Part shown: positions 1 to 7,660 of the stretch, piece by piece
How positions within the stretch are numbered: position 1 is the stretch's first letter
Layout: the number at the start of each line of letters is the position of its first letter
Origin: Mariprofundaceae bacterium
GTDB taxonomy: Bacteria; Pseudomonadota; Zetaproteobacteria; Mariprofundales; Mariprofundaceae
NCBI GenBank assembly: GCA_030950835.1
Contig: JAUZQU010000085.1
Location: 1-8,786 of the forward strand
Direction: 5' to 3'
Length of the DNA: 8,786 nt
Notes under the pieces: generated by a model
What the model saw: only the letters and a program-made list of their open reading frames with translations
What the model was told of the DNA's origin: nothing
Database searches by the model: none
Position numbers and translations under genes: made by a program

Positions 1-68
1 TCCCCTTGAGTTCCGATGTAACCATGAGCTAAGCGTACAGTTTTCCTGACTTAATATGATGATAGACC

Positions 69-102
69 CGACCCCTTTTCTTTTGCGACCCCTTTTCTTT
101 TG
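69..102. repeat. Perfect 17-bp tandem duplication
   Basis: The unit CGACCCCTTTTCTTTTG occurs at 69-85 and again, identical and directly abutting, at 86-102. It lies in non-coding DNA just beyond the end of a broken minus-strand reading frame. On the minus strand it reads as two A/G-rich blocks ending in GGGGTCG. From memory, similar GGGGTC-ending blocks often flank REP-associated Y1 transposase elements, so this may be an element edge. That reading is inference; only the duplication itself is directly visible. Confidence 0.85.
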
Positions 103-104
103 TC

Positions 105-228
105 TCAGTCACTAAGACTCGTATATCCGCCTGTTATACCATTATTACACTCGTTAGCAATTTCCTCTCTACATATCTCCGCTGCTCTATTCCATTCATC
201 ATCACAATGACATGCTTGAATGGGCTCA
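105..228 (-). pseudogene. Possible broken C-terminal fragment of a larger, Cys-rich protein
   Basis: Immediately downstream of the hybrid kinase, in a different minus-strand frame, about 40 codons read as a protein-like sequence. It contains CHCDDEW, EICREEIANEC and NNGITGGY, then a TGA stop at 105-107. The frame has no credible start of its own: it runs back out of frame into the kinase gene, and no Shine-Dalgarno precedes it. The D-E-W...C-R...I-T-G-G-Y pattern reminds me of sequences near the C-termini of Rhs or polymorphic-toxin proteins. That resemblance is from memory and unverified. If right, the upstream part of the gene has been lost where the kinase gene now ends. It could equally be chance open frame. 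Confidence 0.28.
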
Positions 229-2727
229 CTACTTTTTCTGGCTAAACACCTCTTGCAATAAACTTTGCAACTGTTCAGGTAGATAAGGTTTCTGGATAAA
301 ACCTGCCAAACCTTTGCCCGTAAAACGTTGCGTAGCGTCTTGTTCATTATAGCCAGAAGACAAGATGACCACCACATCAGGGTTGATGCGCCTTAACTCG
401 CGGAAGGTCGCTTCGCCATCGAGTTTAGGCATAGTCATGTCCAACAAGACAAATTGGATGCGCTCCTGATGTTCTTGATACAAAGCTACCCCTTCGAGAC
501 CATCTTGGGCGCTTAAAACATGTTCAAAACCGATGTCCCGCAAAATCGAGGCTGCGGTATCGCGGATGACTTCCTCATCATCGACCACCAACACTGCACC
601 ATGAATATCTAAATCTGTATGGATGGCTTGGATAGGTGTGGGAAGTGGTTGGCTGCTGGAATCCACGGCAGGCAACAGGATTTTGAAGGTAGTGCCACGC
701 CCTGGTTCAGAATATACTTTTAAGGCACCACTATGACCACGGATAATGCCCAGCACAGCGCTCATACCCAAACCTCGGCCCGTGAATTTGGTGGTGAAAA
801 AGGGGTCAAACATCTTTTGCATGGTCTCTTTATCCATGCCGCAACCATTGTCGCTGACTTCTAAAGTGACAAAATTACCTGCTTCTAAGTTTTCATCGCT
901 AAAGGTTGTTTGCAGGTAGGTTCTATCGGCATGGAAGACACTGGTGGCAATCGAAATGATGCCACTGCGCCCATCAATGGCTTCATTGGCATTGGTGATT
1001 AAATTCATCACCACCTGCTGAATTTGCGCCACATCAACCTCAACCAAAGGAATACCTTCAATCATGTCATAACGAATCACCACATTTTTAGCGATGGAAA
1101 CCTCAAGTAATGCCGCCATATCGGTGACCAAGGTTGGCAAATGAATATGTTTGATGACAAAACGCCCTTTGCCTGAATATGCCAACATCTGCTTGCATAA
1201 TGCCGCCGCTTTGTCGCTGGCATTAACAATACGGGTTAAATGTTCTGTGGCAGGGTGGGTATCTTCCATGCGTCGTCTGGCTAAGCCTGCATTACCCATG
1301 ATGGCGGTGAGAATATTGTTAAAGTCATGGGCAATGCCACCAGCCAACACGCCCAAACTTTCAAGGCGCTGTGTATGTTCTATTTTGCTTTGCATATCTT
1401 TTTCTTCGCGTAAGTCGCGGGCAATCAATGAGAAATAATTGTCTTCACCAGCCGTGTTTGAATGATACATCAAGACAATAGACATGGGAATATCACTACC
1501 ATCAGGGTGTAAAAAGATGGATTCTCCACGCCAGCTACCTTTCGCCATGGCATGAGGCATCATGTGCTGGCGAATATGCTCATTTTCAAGAGCGGGGTGG
1601 AAGTCAACAATACGTTTTTGGCTTAAATCTTTATCCAAGGCTAACTCAAACAAGTTGCGCCCTGCGGCATTCATATAACTGATATGCCCATCTGCAGTTG
1701 CCATAGCCACTAAATCAGTGGTGCTTTCAATCAAACGCACCATTTTACCATGGTCACGCTGGATTTTTTTCAACTCAGAGACATCACGCCCATACACATG
1801 CACATCATCATGTTTGGTGCCTTGAAAATATAAAATATAATGAGAGCCTTCAAAAACAAGATCCATAGCATGTTCTGCCTTCTCGCTTCTCGCCCGTTCA
1901 CAATACGATAACCATAGGCTAGGGGCAATATCGTCCAACATGATATGTAAAGCCGTTAAAAGCTGTTGTGCAGGGGGATTGGCGTATGCAATTTGGTGAT
2001 TGGCATTGATGAACAATACGGGATTAGGGTTTTCTTCTGGGAAATTAGCCAATAAACGCAGTTGTTCCTGATCGCTTCGTTGCCGACGTTCATGGGTTTT
2101 AAGCAAGAGAAGGATGCTGAGCAAAGCCAATAATAATAAGGCACCTAAAATATATTGCATGCGTTTAAAAACGTTGAAATCTTGCAGCATGAGTGTATGA
2201 ATATGTTGTCGAATCATGTTGGCATCGTGGCTGAAAGCATCAAATGTAGCATCAAACTGCTGATCAATTTCAGAACCAGCACGGGAAGATTGAGTGGCGT
2301 TGTTATGTTGGTAAAGCTGATAACGACGCTTGGCAATCATACGGAATTGATGCAGGTGAAGTTGTAAGTTTTGAATGTGTTTTTTTGTTTCTGCATGGTC
2401 TACACCTGCAAAAACGATGCCGTCTATGCTTGCGCCTTGGAGTAAGTTGTTGGTATGAAAGTCAGCCAAGTCCAAATGTTGCCAAACATCAGTCTCAATG
2501 TCTTGCCCTGTATCCCCTGAAACAATTTCTTCAAACCACAAATGTGCCGTAGTACCTTCGACTTTAACGCTCACCGCCGCATTGATCCATGCGGTATATT
2601 GGGTTGTTAAACGCTCGTTGATGACAGAGGAAAAACCAGTGCCCAGCAACATGGCTAAAAACAATAATAAAGCATATATACGCATCGCGTGATAAGAGCC
2701 AATGAAACGTAAAAAGTTCGATTGCAT
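229..2727 (-). CDS. Membrane-bound hybrid sensor histidine kinase (sensor-PAS-PAS-HisKA-HATPase-REC)
   Basis: Two-component hybrid kinase: it autophosphorylates on His and passes the phosphate to its own receiver Asp. Numbering is from an upstream ATG at 2736 (835 aa). A transmembrane helix (about 18-38) and a second (about 195-213) bracket a helical periplasmic region with the segment AHLWFEEIVSGD. Two PAS-like domains follow (about 230-310, 330-440). HisKA has H470 in AHDFNN. HATPase shows the N-box (N578, N582), DNGCGM (629-634) and TGRGLG (652-657). The receiver has D719/D720, phospho-acceptor D766 and K816. There is no DNA-binding output, so a phosphotransfer partner elsewhere is expected. 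I prefer the ATG at 2727 (832 aa), because AAGG at 2737-2740 sits 9 nt upstream of it but directly abuts the ATG at 2736. It lies 59-69 bp downstream of the exported-protein gene and is probably co-transcribed. The signal sensed is unknown. Confidence 0.93.
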   Translation of the reverse strand: MQSNFLRFIGSYHAMRIYALLLFLAMLLGTGFSSVINERLTTQYTAWINAAVSVKVEGTTAHLWFEEIVSGDTGQDIETDVWQHLDLADFHTNNLLQGASIDGIVFAGVDHAETKKHIQNLQLHLHQFRMIAKRRYQLYQHNNATQSSRAGSEIDQQFDATFDAFSHDANMIRQHIHTLMLQDFNVFKRMQYILGALLLLALLSILLLLKTHERRQRSDQEQLRLLANFPEENPNPVLFINANHQIAYANPPAQQLLTALHIMLDDIAPSLWLSYCERARSEKAEHAMDLVFEGSHYILYFQGTKHDDVHVYGRDVSELKKIQRDHGKMVRLIESTTDLVAMATADGHISYMNAAGRNLFELALDKDLSQKRIVDFHPALENEHIRQHMMPHAMAKGSWRGESIFLHPDGSDIPMSIVLMYHSNTAGEDNYFSLIARDLREEKDMQSKIEHTQRLESLGVLAGGIAHDFNNILTAIMGNAGLARRRMEDTHPATEHLTRIVNASDKAAALCKQMLAYSGKGRFVIKHIHLPTLVTDMAALLEVSIAKNVVIRYDMIEGIPLVEVDVAQIQQVVMNLITNANEAIDGRSGIISIATSVFHADRTYLQTTFSDENLEAGNFVTLEVSDNGCGMDKETMQKMFDPFFTTKFTGRGLGMSAVLGIIRGHSGALKVYSEPGRGTTFKILLPAVDSSSQPLPTPIQAIHTDLDIHGAVLVVDDEEVIRDTAASILRDIGFEHVLSAQDGLEGVALYQEHQERIQFVLLDMTMPKLDGEATFRELRRINPDVVVILSSGYNEQDATQRFTGKGLAGFIQKPYLPEQLQSLLQEVFSQKK

Positions 2728-2781
2728 AAGCAACATCCTTAAAACAGAAAGACATAACTTAGCAGTTTATCACATATTATC

Positions 2782-2799
2782 TATGTCTAATATGTCTAA
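2782..2799. repeat. 9-bp tandem repeat giving stacked in-frame stop codons
   Basis: TATGTCTAA occurs at 2782-2790 and 2791-2799. The second copy contains the stop codon of the minus-strand exported-protein gene (TAG, complement of 2796-2798). Because the unit is a multiple of three, the frame meets further TAG codons at 2787-2789 and 2781-2783. Three in-frame TAGs within 18 bp make readthrough unlikely. A simple slippage duplication is the likely origin. Confidence 0.7.
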
Positions 2800-4652
2800 T
2801 CGGTACTCGGCATATCATGAGAAGCAACTGTTGGGCGGACATAAAGGATGTTCATCATGAATAACAAAACCATCAGCCATACCCAAGGTGAGCTTTGGCT
2901 GGCAGGTGTTAAACATGATTGGGCAGCGGGGCTGTCTTCTGCGGTGCTGCTGTTCAGACTAGGGCTGGTTGTGATGGCTTTTGGTGTAGCAAGTACGGCA
3001 GGATCAACGATGATACCATTGCTGATACCATCTTCATCGCCAGATCCACCATCGGTTAAGCTGATGATAAGCCCAGTATGTTCAGCATTAAAACTGGTAT
3101 GTTCACTGGCTTGCCATTGGTAATGATTAAGCTTTAACCAAGCAACATCATCGGCTAAGACATGGGGGGTAAGTAGCTGTACTTGGGTGCTTTGACCTAC
3201 TTGCAAGGCATGAATTTCAAAAGCAAAATAACTTCCTTCAACATCAAAACTTTGCGGTGCATACAAGCCTGTTTCAGCAAATGATGGTGCTTGCACTTGG
3301 CTTAACTCACCATCACCAAGCATGATGAAAGCATATCTTCCATCGAGATTGCTCCAAGTAGCGACGCGGCTTGAAAAAGCATCATCAATACCATCATGGT
3401 CAAGGTCAAAACCCAATTCTTGGCTGTCAGCAATGCCATCGCCATCACTATCTAAAGATGAGTCATGGATATCACCTTCAGCAAAGGTATATACTTCTTG
3501 TACATCAGCTTGCATACGACGGGTGAAAGCGATGTTGAGGGTGTGTGAAGAGCCTAAAGCAATATGCGGGTCTCTGTCCATGTGGTTAGGGTCTGCGGAT
3601 ACATTCACGGCGTTGCTCCACAAACCATTGGCTTCATGTTGTGCTACATAAATCTCGGAATCAATGCCTGTTTTTTGTTGCCAAGCCACTGCCCAAGTAT
3701 TGTTGCTTAAAGTGACTAAGGATGGTTGGTGTACCATGTCACCTGCATCGGGAAGTAGGTGTAAAGGATGGGTGATATGTCCTGAAATGGCATCCCATGC
3801 TTGGCTCCAAACTTGGCTATGCGCTTGGCTACCCCAGCCTGTGAAGGCAAGGGCGATTTCTTCATGGTTCAAGGCATCAACAGCGATGTGTACAGCGGCT
3901 TCTTGAAAGAAAGGAGCAGCGATGTCTGCGATAACAGTCATACTCTGGCTCCAAGTGATGTTATCAGCACTATGACGCGCAACAATTTGCCAAGTATTAC
4001 CAGCACGTTCACTCCAGATGATGCTTTGTAAACCTGAATCATGTTGTACCAGAGCAGCATCACCGACCAAAGCTTGTGTATCGCTGATGAATATAGGCTT
4101 AGACCAACCTGTGGCATTGCCGATGAGCAGGTGTAGTGCGCCTTCTACCAATTTATTATGGGTAGGGGAGGTTGCCAAGACCATGATATGTCCAGTAGTT
4201 GAAGTGTTTACCCCAACGATGTTCCAGTTTGCGAGCGGCCACACATGTGGCAAAGCACTCCAACTACCAGAGATGTTGGCGGCTTGAAACAACATCGGTG
4301 TTTGACCGTTGCCCCAAGCAAGCAGCAAAGAGGATGAAGCCAAATAGGCTTGCGTTCTTTGGCTGTGCGCCATGTTTTGTTCGATAAGTGGAGTAGAGTT
4401 CCAAGATATACCATCATTCAACGACTGCCAAACCGACATACCCTGTGCATCAGCCGCAGCGACCATGATATGTTGTGGGCTCAATACCAATGGTGCTTTG
4501 TTGCCACCATAATGGGCAGTGCTGCTTTGGGTTGAAGCGGTGGGCAGTTGATGTTGTTCCCAAGCTTGGGCATAAGTTGCGCCAAATATAAGCATCATCA
4601 TTATAATGCTTAGTTGAAAAGTGTGGTGGTGGTTTAAAGGTAAAGTGAACAT
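2796..4652 (-). CDS. Exported, probably surface-anchored protein with Asp-box repeats and a choice-of-anchor-U-like module
   Basis: A 618-aa secreted protein of unknown function. Residues 1-30 form a signal peptide: a hydrophobic stretch around 13-25, then a likely cleavage at AQA/W after A30. The body to about 390 is rich in W, H and S/T and has Asp-box (BNR-like) motifs such as SLNDGISW (77-84) and SADNITW (228-234), suggesting a beta-propeller. Residues 400-424 carry DSDGDGIAD and DLDHDGIDD, thrombospondin-type-3-like Ca-binding repeats. Residues about 435-551 end in LTDGGSGDEDGISNGIIVDP, the pattern I associate with choice-of-anchor-U proteins. A low-complexity linker, C580, a transmembrane helix (589-604) and one Arg (R606) resemble a Cys-type C-terminal sorting tail, though 12 residues follow that Arg. 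The ATG at 4652 has a good Shine-Dalgarno, AGGAGA, 5 nt upstream. The gene precedes the hybrid kinase and probably shares its transcript. No catalytic sialidase residues are evident, so binding or adhesion is likelier than hydrolysis. Confidence 0.8.
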   Translation of the reverse strand: MFTLPLNHHHTFQLSIIMMMLIFGATYAQAWEQHQLPTASTQSSTAHYGGNKAPLVLSPQHIMVAAADAQGMSVWQSLNDGISWNSTPLIEQNMAHSQRTQAYLASSSLLLAWGNGQTPMLFQAANISGSWSALPHVWPLANWNIVGVNTSTTGHIMVLATSPTHNKLVEGALHLLIGNATGWSKPIFISDTQALVGDAALVQHDSGLQSIIWSERAGNTWQIVARHSADNITWSQSMTVIADIAAPFFQEAAVHIAVDALNHEEIALAFTGWGSQAHSQVWSQAWDAISGHITHPLHLLPDAGDMVHQPSLVTLSNNTWAVAWQQKTGIDSEIYVAQHEANGLWSNAVNVSADPNHMDRDPHIALGSSHTLNIAFTRRMQADVQEVYTFAEGDIHDSSLDSDGDGIADSQELGFDLDHDGIDDAFSSRVATWSNLDGRYAFIMLGDGELSQVQAPSFAETGLYAPQSFDVEGSYFAFEIHALQVGQSTQVQLLTPHVLADDVAWLKLNHYQWQASEHTSFNAEHTGLIISLTDGGSGDEDGISNGIIVDPAVLATPKAITTSPSLNSSTAEDSPAAQSCLTPASQSSPWVWLMVLLFMMNILYVRPTVASHDMPSTD

Positions 4653-4860
4653 AGTTGTCTCCTACATGTGTTTTTTAAGACCGCTCGCAACAGTCATAAG
4701 ATATGTATCGACAGCCATGATTTTTTCAACGTAGGTGGTTGGCGTATTCGGGGCTAAGGATTTTCCTTATTCTTCGGTTAGTGTTGGTTTTTTTTCAAAA
4801 GAGGTGATGCAGTTGAATGCCGAAATAGCTAAGGATTCTGAAAAAACCAAAGGATTCGAA
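4653..4860. promoter_or_regulatory. Divergent intergenic region with weak candidate promoters
   Basis: This 208-bp region separates the exported-protein gene (minus) from cmoB (plus), so it must hold promoters for both directions. Plus-strand candidate: TTAAGA (4675-4680), 16-bp spacer, TAAGAT (4697-4702), each 4/6 to sigma-70 consensus. Minus-strand candidate: TTGAAA (complement of 4724-4729), 16-bp spacer, TACATA (complement of 4702-4707), with a poor -10. The two -10 boxes touch, so if both are real the promoters would compete. A small hairpin (AAGGA/TCCTT) lies at 4756-4768. Assignments are by eye and weak. The last 54 bp become coding if cmoB starts at 4807. Confidence 0.35.
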
Positions 4861-5847
4861 TTGAAGACATACCAACGTGCAGCAGCACAGCAGTTGTCTA
4901 CTTTACTGCCAACATACGGCATGGAACAATATCAAGGGCAACTGATGGATGCGTTTGCTGTGGGTTGGCAAAAAATCTTCAAACATGGTGATTTACCACG
5001 TTGGCAAGCTGGGCTTGAGGCATTGCCTGATGTGTTCGTGGATGATGTGGCATGTGAACATGAAGTGCGTATTGCTGATGCCAAGGCAAGCAACATGTCA
5101 TCCCAAGCTGTAGAACAAGCGCTCAAAGCTATGCATCCTTGGCGCAAAGGTCCATTTGAGGTGTTTGGTGTACACATTGATACAGAATGGCGTTCAGATT
5201 GGAAGTGGCAGCGTTTACAACAGCACATTCAGCCTTTAAAGGGGCGTATTGTGCTCGATATTGGTTGTGGTTCGGGTTATCATATGTGGCGCATGTGGGG
5301 GCAAAAGGCAGACTTGGTGCTGGGCATAGACCCTACACCCTTGTTCTCGCTTCATTTTGCGACCATCAAACGTTATCTGCCTACTGCGCCAGTTTGTTTG
5401 CTGCCTACGGGCATTGATGAGATGCCTGAAAATATGGCAAGTTTTGATACTGTATTCTCTATGGGTATTTTGTACCACAGACGCGAACCTTTGGAACACT
5501 TGTTTAAAATTAAAGGTTTGCTTCAAAAAGGCGGTGAGCTGGTATTGGAAACATTGGTGGTGGATGGTGATGAACATACATGTTTGATGCCATCGGGAAG
5601 GTATGCCAAGATGCGTAATGTATGGTTTATTCCTTCGGTAAAAATGCTTACGATATGGCTGCAACGCGCTGGTTTTTCCAATATTCGTTGCGTGGATGTG
5701 TGTAGCACCAGTATAGAAGAGCAACGCCCTACAGACTGGATGCAGTTTGAGTCTTTACCCCACTTTTTAGACCCCGATGATGCCAGTAAAACCATAGAAG
5801 GTTATGCCGCACCCAAGCGGGCTGTCATGTTGGCGAATGTATCATAA
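4861..5847 (+). CDS. cmoB: tRNA U34 carboxymethyltransferase CmoB
   Basis: Transfers the carboxymethyl group of carboxy-SAM (made by CmoA) to 5-hydroxyuridine at tRNA position 34, giving cmo5U, which widens wobble decoding. The Rossmann motif is DIGCGSGYHMW (codons from 5257). From memory of E. coli CmoB, the carboxy-SAM ligands K91, W105, K110, G130, D152, M196, Y200 and R315 all match at one constant offset, in WRKGPF, DTEWRSDWKW, GIDPT, FSMGILYHRR and APKRAV. The C-terminus also aligns to the last residue, so the core has no indels. Start choice: the TTG at 4861 has AAAGGA 6 nt upstream and gives 328 aa, near the 323 aa of E. coli. The ATG at 4807 (346 aa) has GAGG only 2 nt away, and the GTG at 4735 (370 aa) has no Shine-Dalgarno. 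The start is therefore uncertain. cmoA is not in the window. recJ follows after 35 bp. Confidence 0.95.
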   Translation: MKTYQRAAAQQLSTLLPTYGMEQYQGQLMDAFAVGWQKIFKHGDLPRWQAGLEALPDVFVDDVACEHEVRIADAKASNMSSQAVEQALKAMHPWRKGPFEVFGVHIDTEWRSDWKWQRLQQHIQPLKGRIVLDIGCGSGYHMWRMWGQKADLVLGIDPTPLFSLHFATIKRYLPTAPVCLLPTGIDEMPENMASFDTVFSMGILYHRREPLEHLFKIKGLLQKGGELVLETLVVDGDEHTCLMPSGRYAKMRNVWFIPSVKMLTIWLQRAGFSNIRCVDVCSTSIEEQRPTDWMQFESLPHFLDPDDASKTIEGYAAPKRAVMLANVS

Positions 5848-5882
5848 ATATAGGTATCATCAGAGGAAGATAAACGACGCAT

Positions 5883-7610
5883 ATGGATATTTTCACCGGT
5901 AAACGCAGCAAAAAAGGACAAGCCGAATTGGCTTGGCGACATCAAGCACTTTCCACCCACGACCCACTTGCCGCTTGGCAAGGTGTGTTGACGGCACGCG
6001 GTTTGCATGAATCAGATGCTTTTTTTAACCCTGCATTAAGTGGGCTTCCTGATCCGTTTTTGATGGTAGATATGGATAAAGCAGCCCAGAGACTCGCTGA
6101 TGCGGTTCAAAACAAGGAAAAAATGCATGTCTTTGGTGATTTTGATTGCGATGGGGTAAGTGGTACGTCGATTTTGGTGGATGCATTGTCTGCGGCGGGG
6201 GTTGATGTCATGTATTCGATTCCGCATCGTGCAGATGATGGGCATGGTATTGGTGTGGATGCAGTGCGTGCGGCACATCAAGCAGGGGTGACGCTGGGTT
6301 TAAGCGTGGATACGGGAACTACATGTTTGGCGGCAAGTGATGAAGCCATAACATTGGGTTTTGATTTGATGATTACCGACCACCATTTGCCTGATGCAGT
6401 GTTGCCTAAGGCTTTTGCTTTGCTGAACCCTGCACGCCAAGATTGTGGTTTTGCTGACCGTGTGTTGTGTGGTACGGGCGTGGCATTTTTTCTTTTGATG
6501 GCAACATGGAAAGTATTGAGTGGGCGTGGACAACGACCAGCCTATGATTTAAAACAACTGTTGGACCGTGTTGCTATGGCAACGGTTGCCGATGTGATGG
6601 AATTGCGCGGTGTTAATCGAATTTTAGTTCATCACGGCTTACAACAACTCAAAACATCGCCTTCGATTGGTATGTCTGCCCTGATGGACAGTGCTAGAGT
6701 GAAACGACAACGTATTTCTACGGAAAGTTTCGGGTTTTATATGGCACCTCGCATCAATGCTGCTGGGCGTATGCGTCATGGTGAAGAAGCGATGCGTTTG
6801 TTGTGTTGCCAAGACCCTGATGAGGCTGTGTTGCTGGCAAAAGGTTTGGACAACTGCAACCAAGAGCGGCGAAAAATTGAAACGGATACCTACAAAGAAG
6901 CAGTGGGTAAACTGCAAGACCTGCAGACGAACAGCCGCAGCTCAAGTCAGGAAGAATTTGAAATATTAGCCGTGTACGACAACCATTGGCATGCAGGTGT
7001 AGTGGGTTTGGTGGCAGGTCGTTTGGCAAGGCAACATGGGCGACCTGCGGCGGTAGGTTTTGTGGATAATGATAACAATATTCGTGTGTCATTGCGTGGT
7101 AAAGCAGGTTTTCATGTGGGTGATTTATTGCATGCTTGTGCCGAACATTTGTCAGGTTTTGGTGGGCATGCTGGTGCAGGCGGGGGCACGGTCAAAGCGG
7201 CAAGCTGGAATGCTTTTGTCTTGGATTTCACCAAAGCAGTGCAACAGCAACAGCGTGATGGTGGCGTGAACAACCATTTGTTGATTGATGGTGTGCTGAC
7301 TTTAGAGGCATTGCATATTGGTTTAGCCAGACGGTTGCAGAAGTTTGAACCTGTGGGTCATGGTAACCCTGCTTGTTTGTGGTTGCTGCCTGAAGTGCAG
7401 GTATTGGAAATGAAGAAACTCAAAGGTGGTGTGCTGCGGTTACGCCTTGGTGATGATACTAGTTTTGCCAATGCCGTGGTATTTGGCGGCAGTGCTTTAG
7501 AGGAAGACTTACAAGCGGGTTTAACTGTCTCTTTATTAGGAAAACTACAGCCTGATGACTTTAGAGGCGGTGATGCGGTGCAATTTGTGGTGGAAGATGT
7601 GCTGGTATGA
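5883..7610 (+). CDS. recJ: Single-stranded-DNA-specific exonuclease RecJ
   Basis: A 5'-3' single-strand DNA exonuclease that acts with RecQ-type helicases in RecF-pathway recombination and in mismatch and base-excision repair. At 575 aa it is near E. coli's 577 aa. DHH-superfamily motifs appear in order: DFDCDG (86-91), SVDTG (141-145), TDHH (165-168), TVADVM (234-239) and APRINAAGRM (288-297). The DHHA1/OB part shows HAGVVGLVAGRL (370-381), a VSLRG strand (402-406) and GGHAGAGG (427-434). The metal-binding Asp/His residues look intact, so activity is expected. From family memory, motif II is usually VDNG, so Thr144 is a departure, and GGHAGAGG departs from the common GGHAMAAG. The ATG at 5883 has AGAGGAAG at 5862-5869, a rather long 13-nt spacing; no better start is nearby. 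It follows cmoB closely and ends at a shared terminator. Confidence 0.96.
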   Translation: MDIFTGKRSKKGQAELAWRHQALSTHDPLAAWQGVLTARGLHESDAFFNPALSGLPDPFLMVDMDKAAQRLADAVQNKEKMHVFGDFDCDGVSGTSILVDALSAAGVDVMYSIPHRADDGHGIGVDAVRAAHQAGVTLGLSVDTGTTCLAASDEAITLGFDLMITDHHLPDAVLPKAFALLNPARQDCGFADRVLCGTGVAFFLLMATWKVLSGRGQRPAYDLKQLLDRVAMATVADVMELRGVNRILVHHGLQQLKTSPSIGMSALMDSARVKRQRISTESFGFYMAPRINAAGRMRHGEEAMRLLCCQDPDEAVLLAKGLDNCNQERRKIETDTYKEAVGKLQDLQTNSRSSSQEEFEILAVYDNHWHAGVVGLVAGRLARQHGRPAAVGFVDNDNNIRVSLRGKAGFHVGDLLHACAEHLSGFGGHAGAGGGTVKAASWNAFVLDFTKAVQQQQRDGGVNNHLLIDGVLTLEALHIGLARRLQKFEPVGHGNPACLWLLPEVQVLEMKKLKGGVLRLRLGDDTSFANAVVFGGSALEEDLQAGLTVSLLGKLQPDDFRGGDAVQFVVEDVLV

Positions 7611-7660
7611 GTGTGTTGGACATGGATAGCGCAAAGAAGACACAAAAAAGGGCTGCCTAA
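7607..7660 (+). CDS. Possible 17-codon ORF overlapping the recJ stop (ATGA)
   Basis: The ATG at 7607-7609 overlaps the recJ TGA in an ATGA arrangement typical of translational coupling. It reads MSVLDMDSAKKTQKRAA and stops at 7658-7660, inside the loop of the terminator. There is no separate Shine-Dalgarno and no recognisable family. It may be the degenerate start of a lost downstream operon gene, or chance. Nothing beyond the overlap supports expression. Confidence 0.15.
   Translation: MSVLDMDSAKKTQKRAA

Noticed and set aside
1..25. Minus-strand ATG at 23-25 possibly opening a gene running off the left edge
   Set aside because: Only eight codons are visible, with no Shine-Dalgarno and no recognisable start of a transposase or other family.
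3322..3651. 109-codon plus-strand frame and other plus-strand frames within 2848-4535
   Set aside because: All are antisense to the exported-protein gene, whose frame has a signal peptide and recognisable domains; the plus-strand translations do not.
5236..5724. 162-codon open frame on the minus strand
   Set aside because: It lies fully antisense to the strongly conserved cmoB coding region and has low-complexity, His/Thr/Arg-rich composition with no family resemblance.
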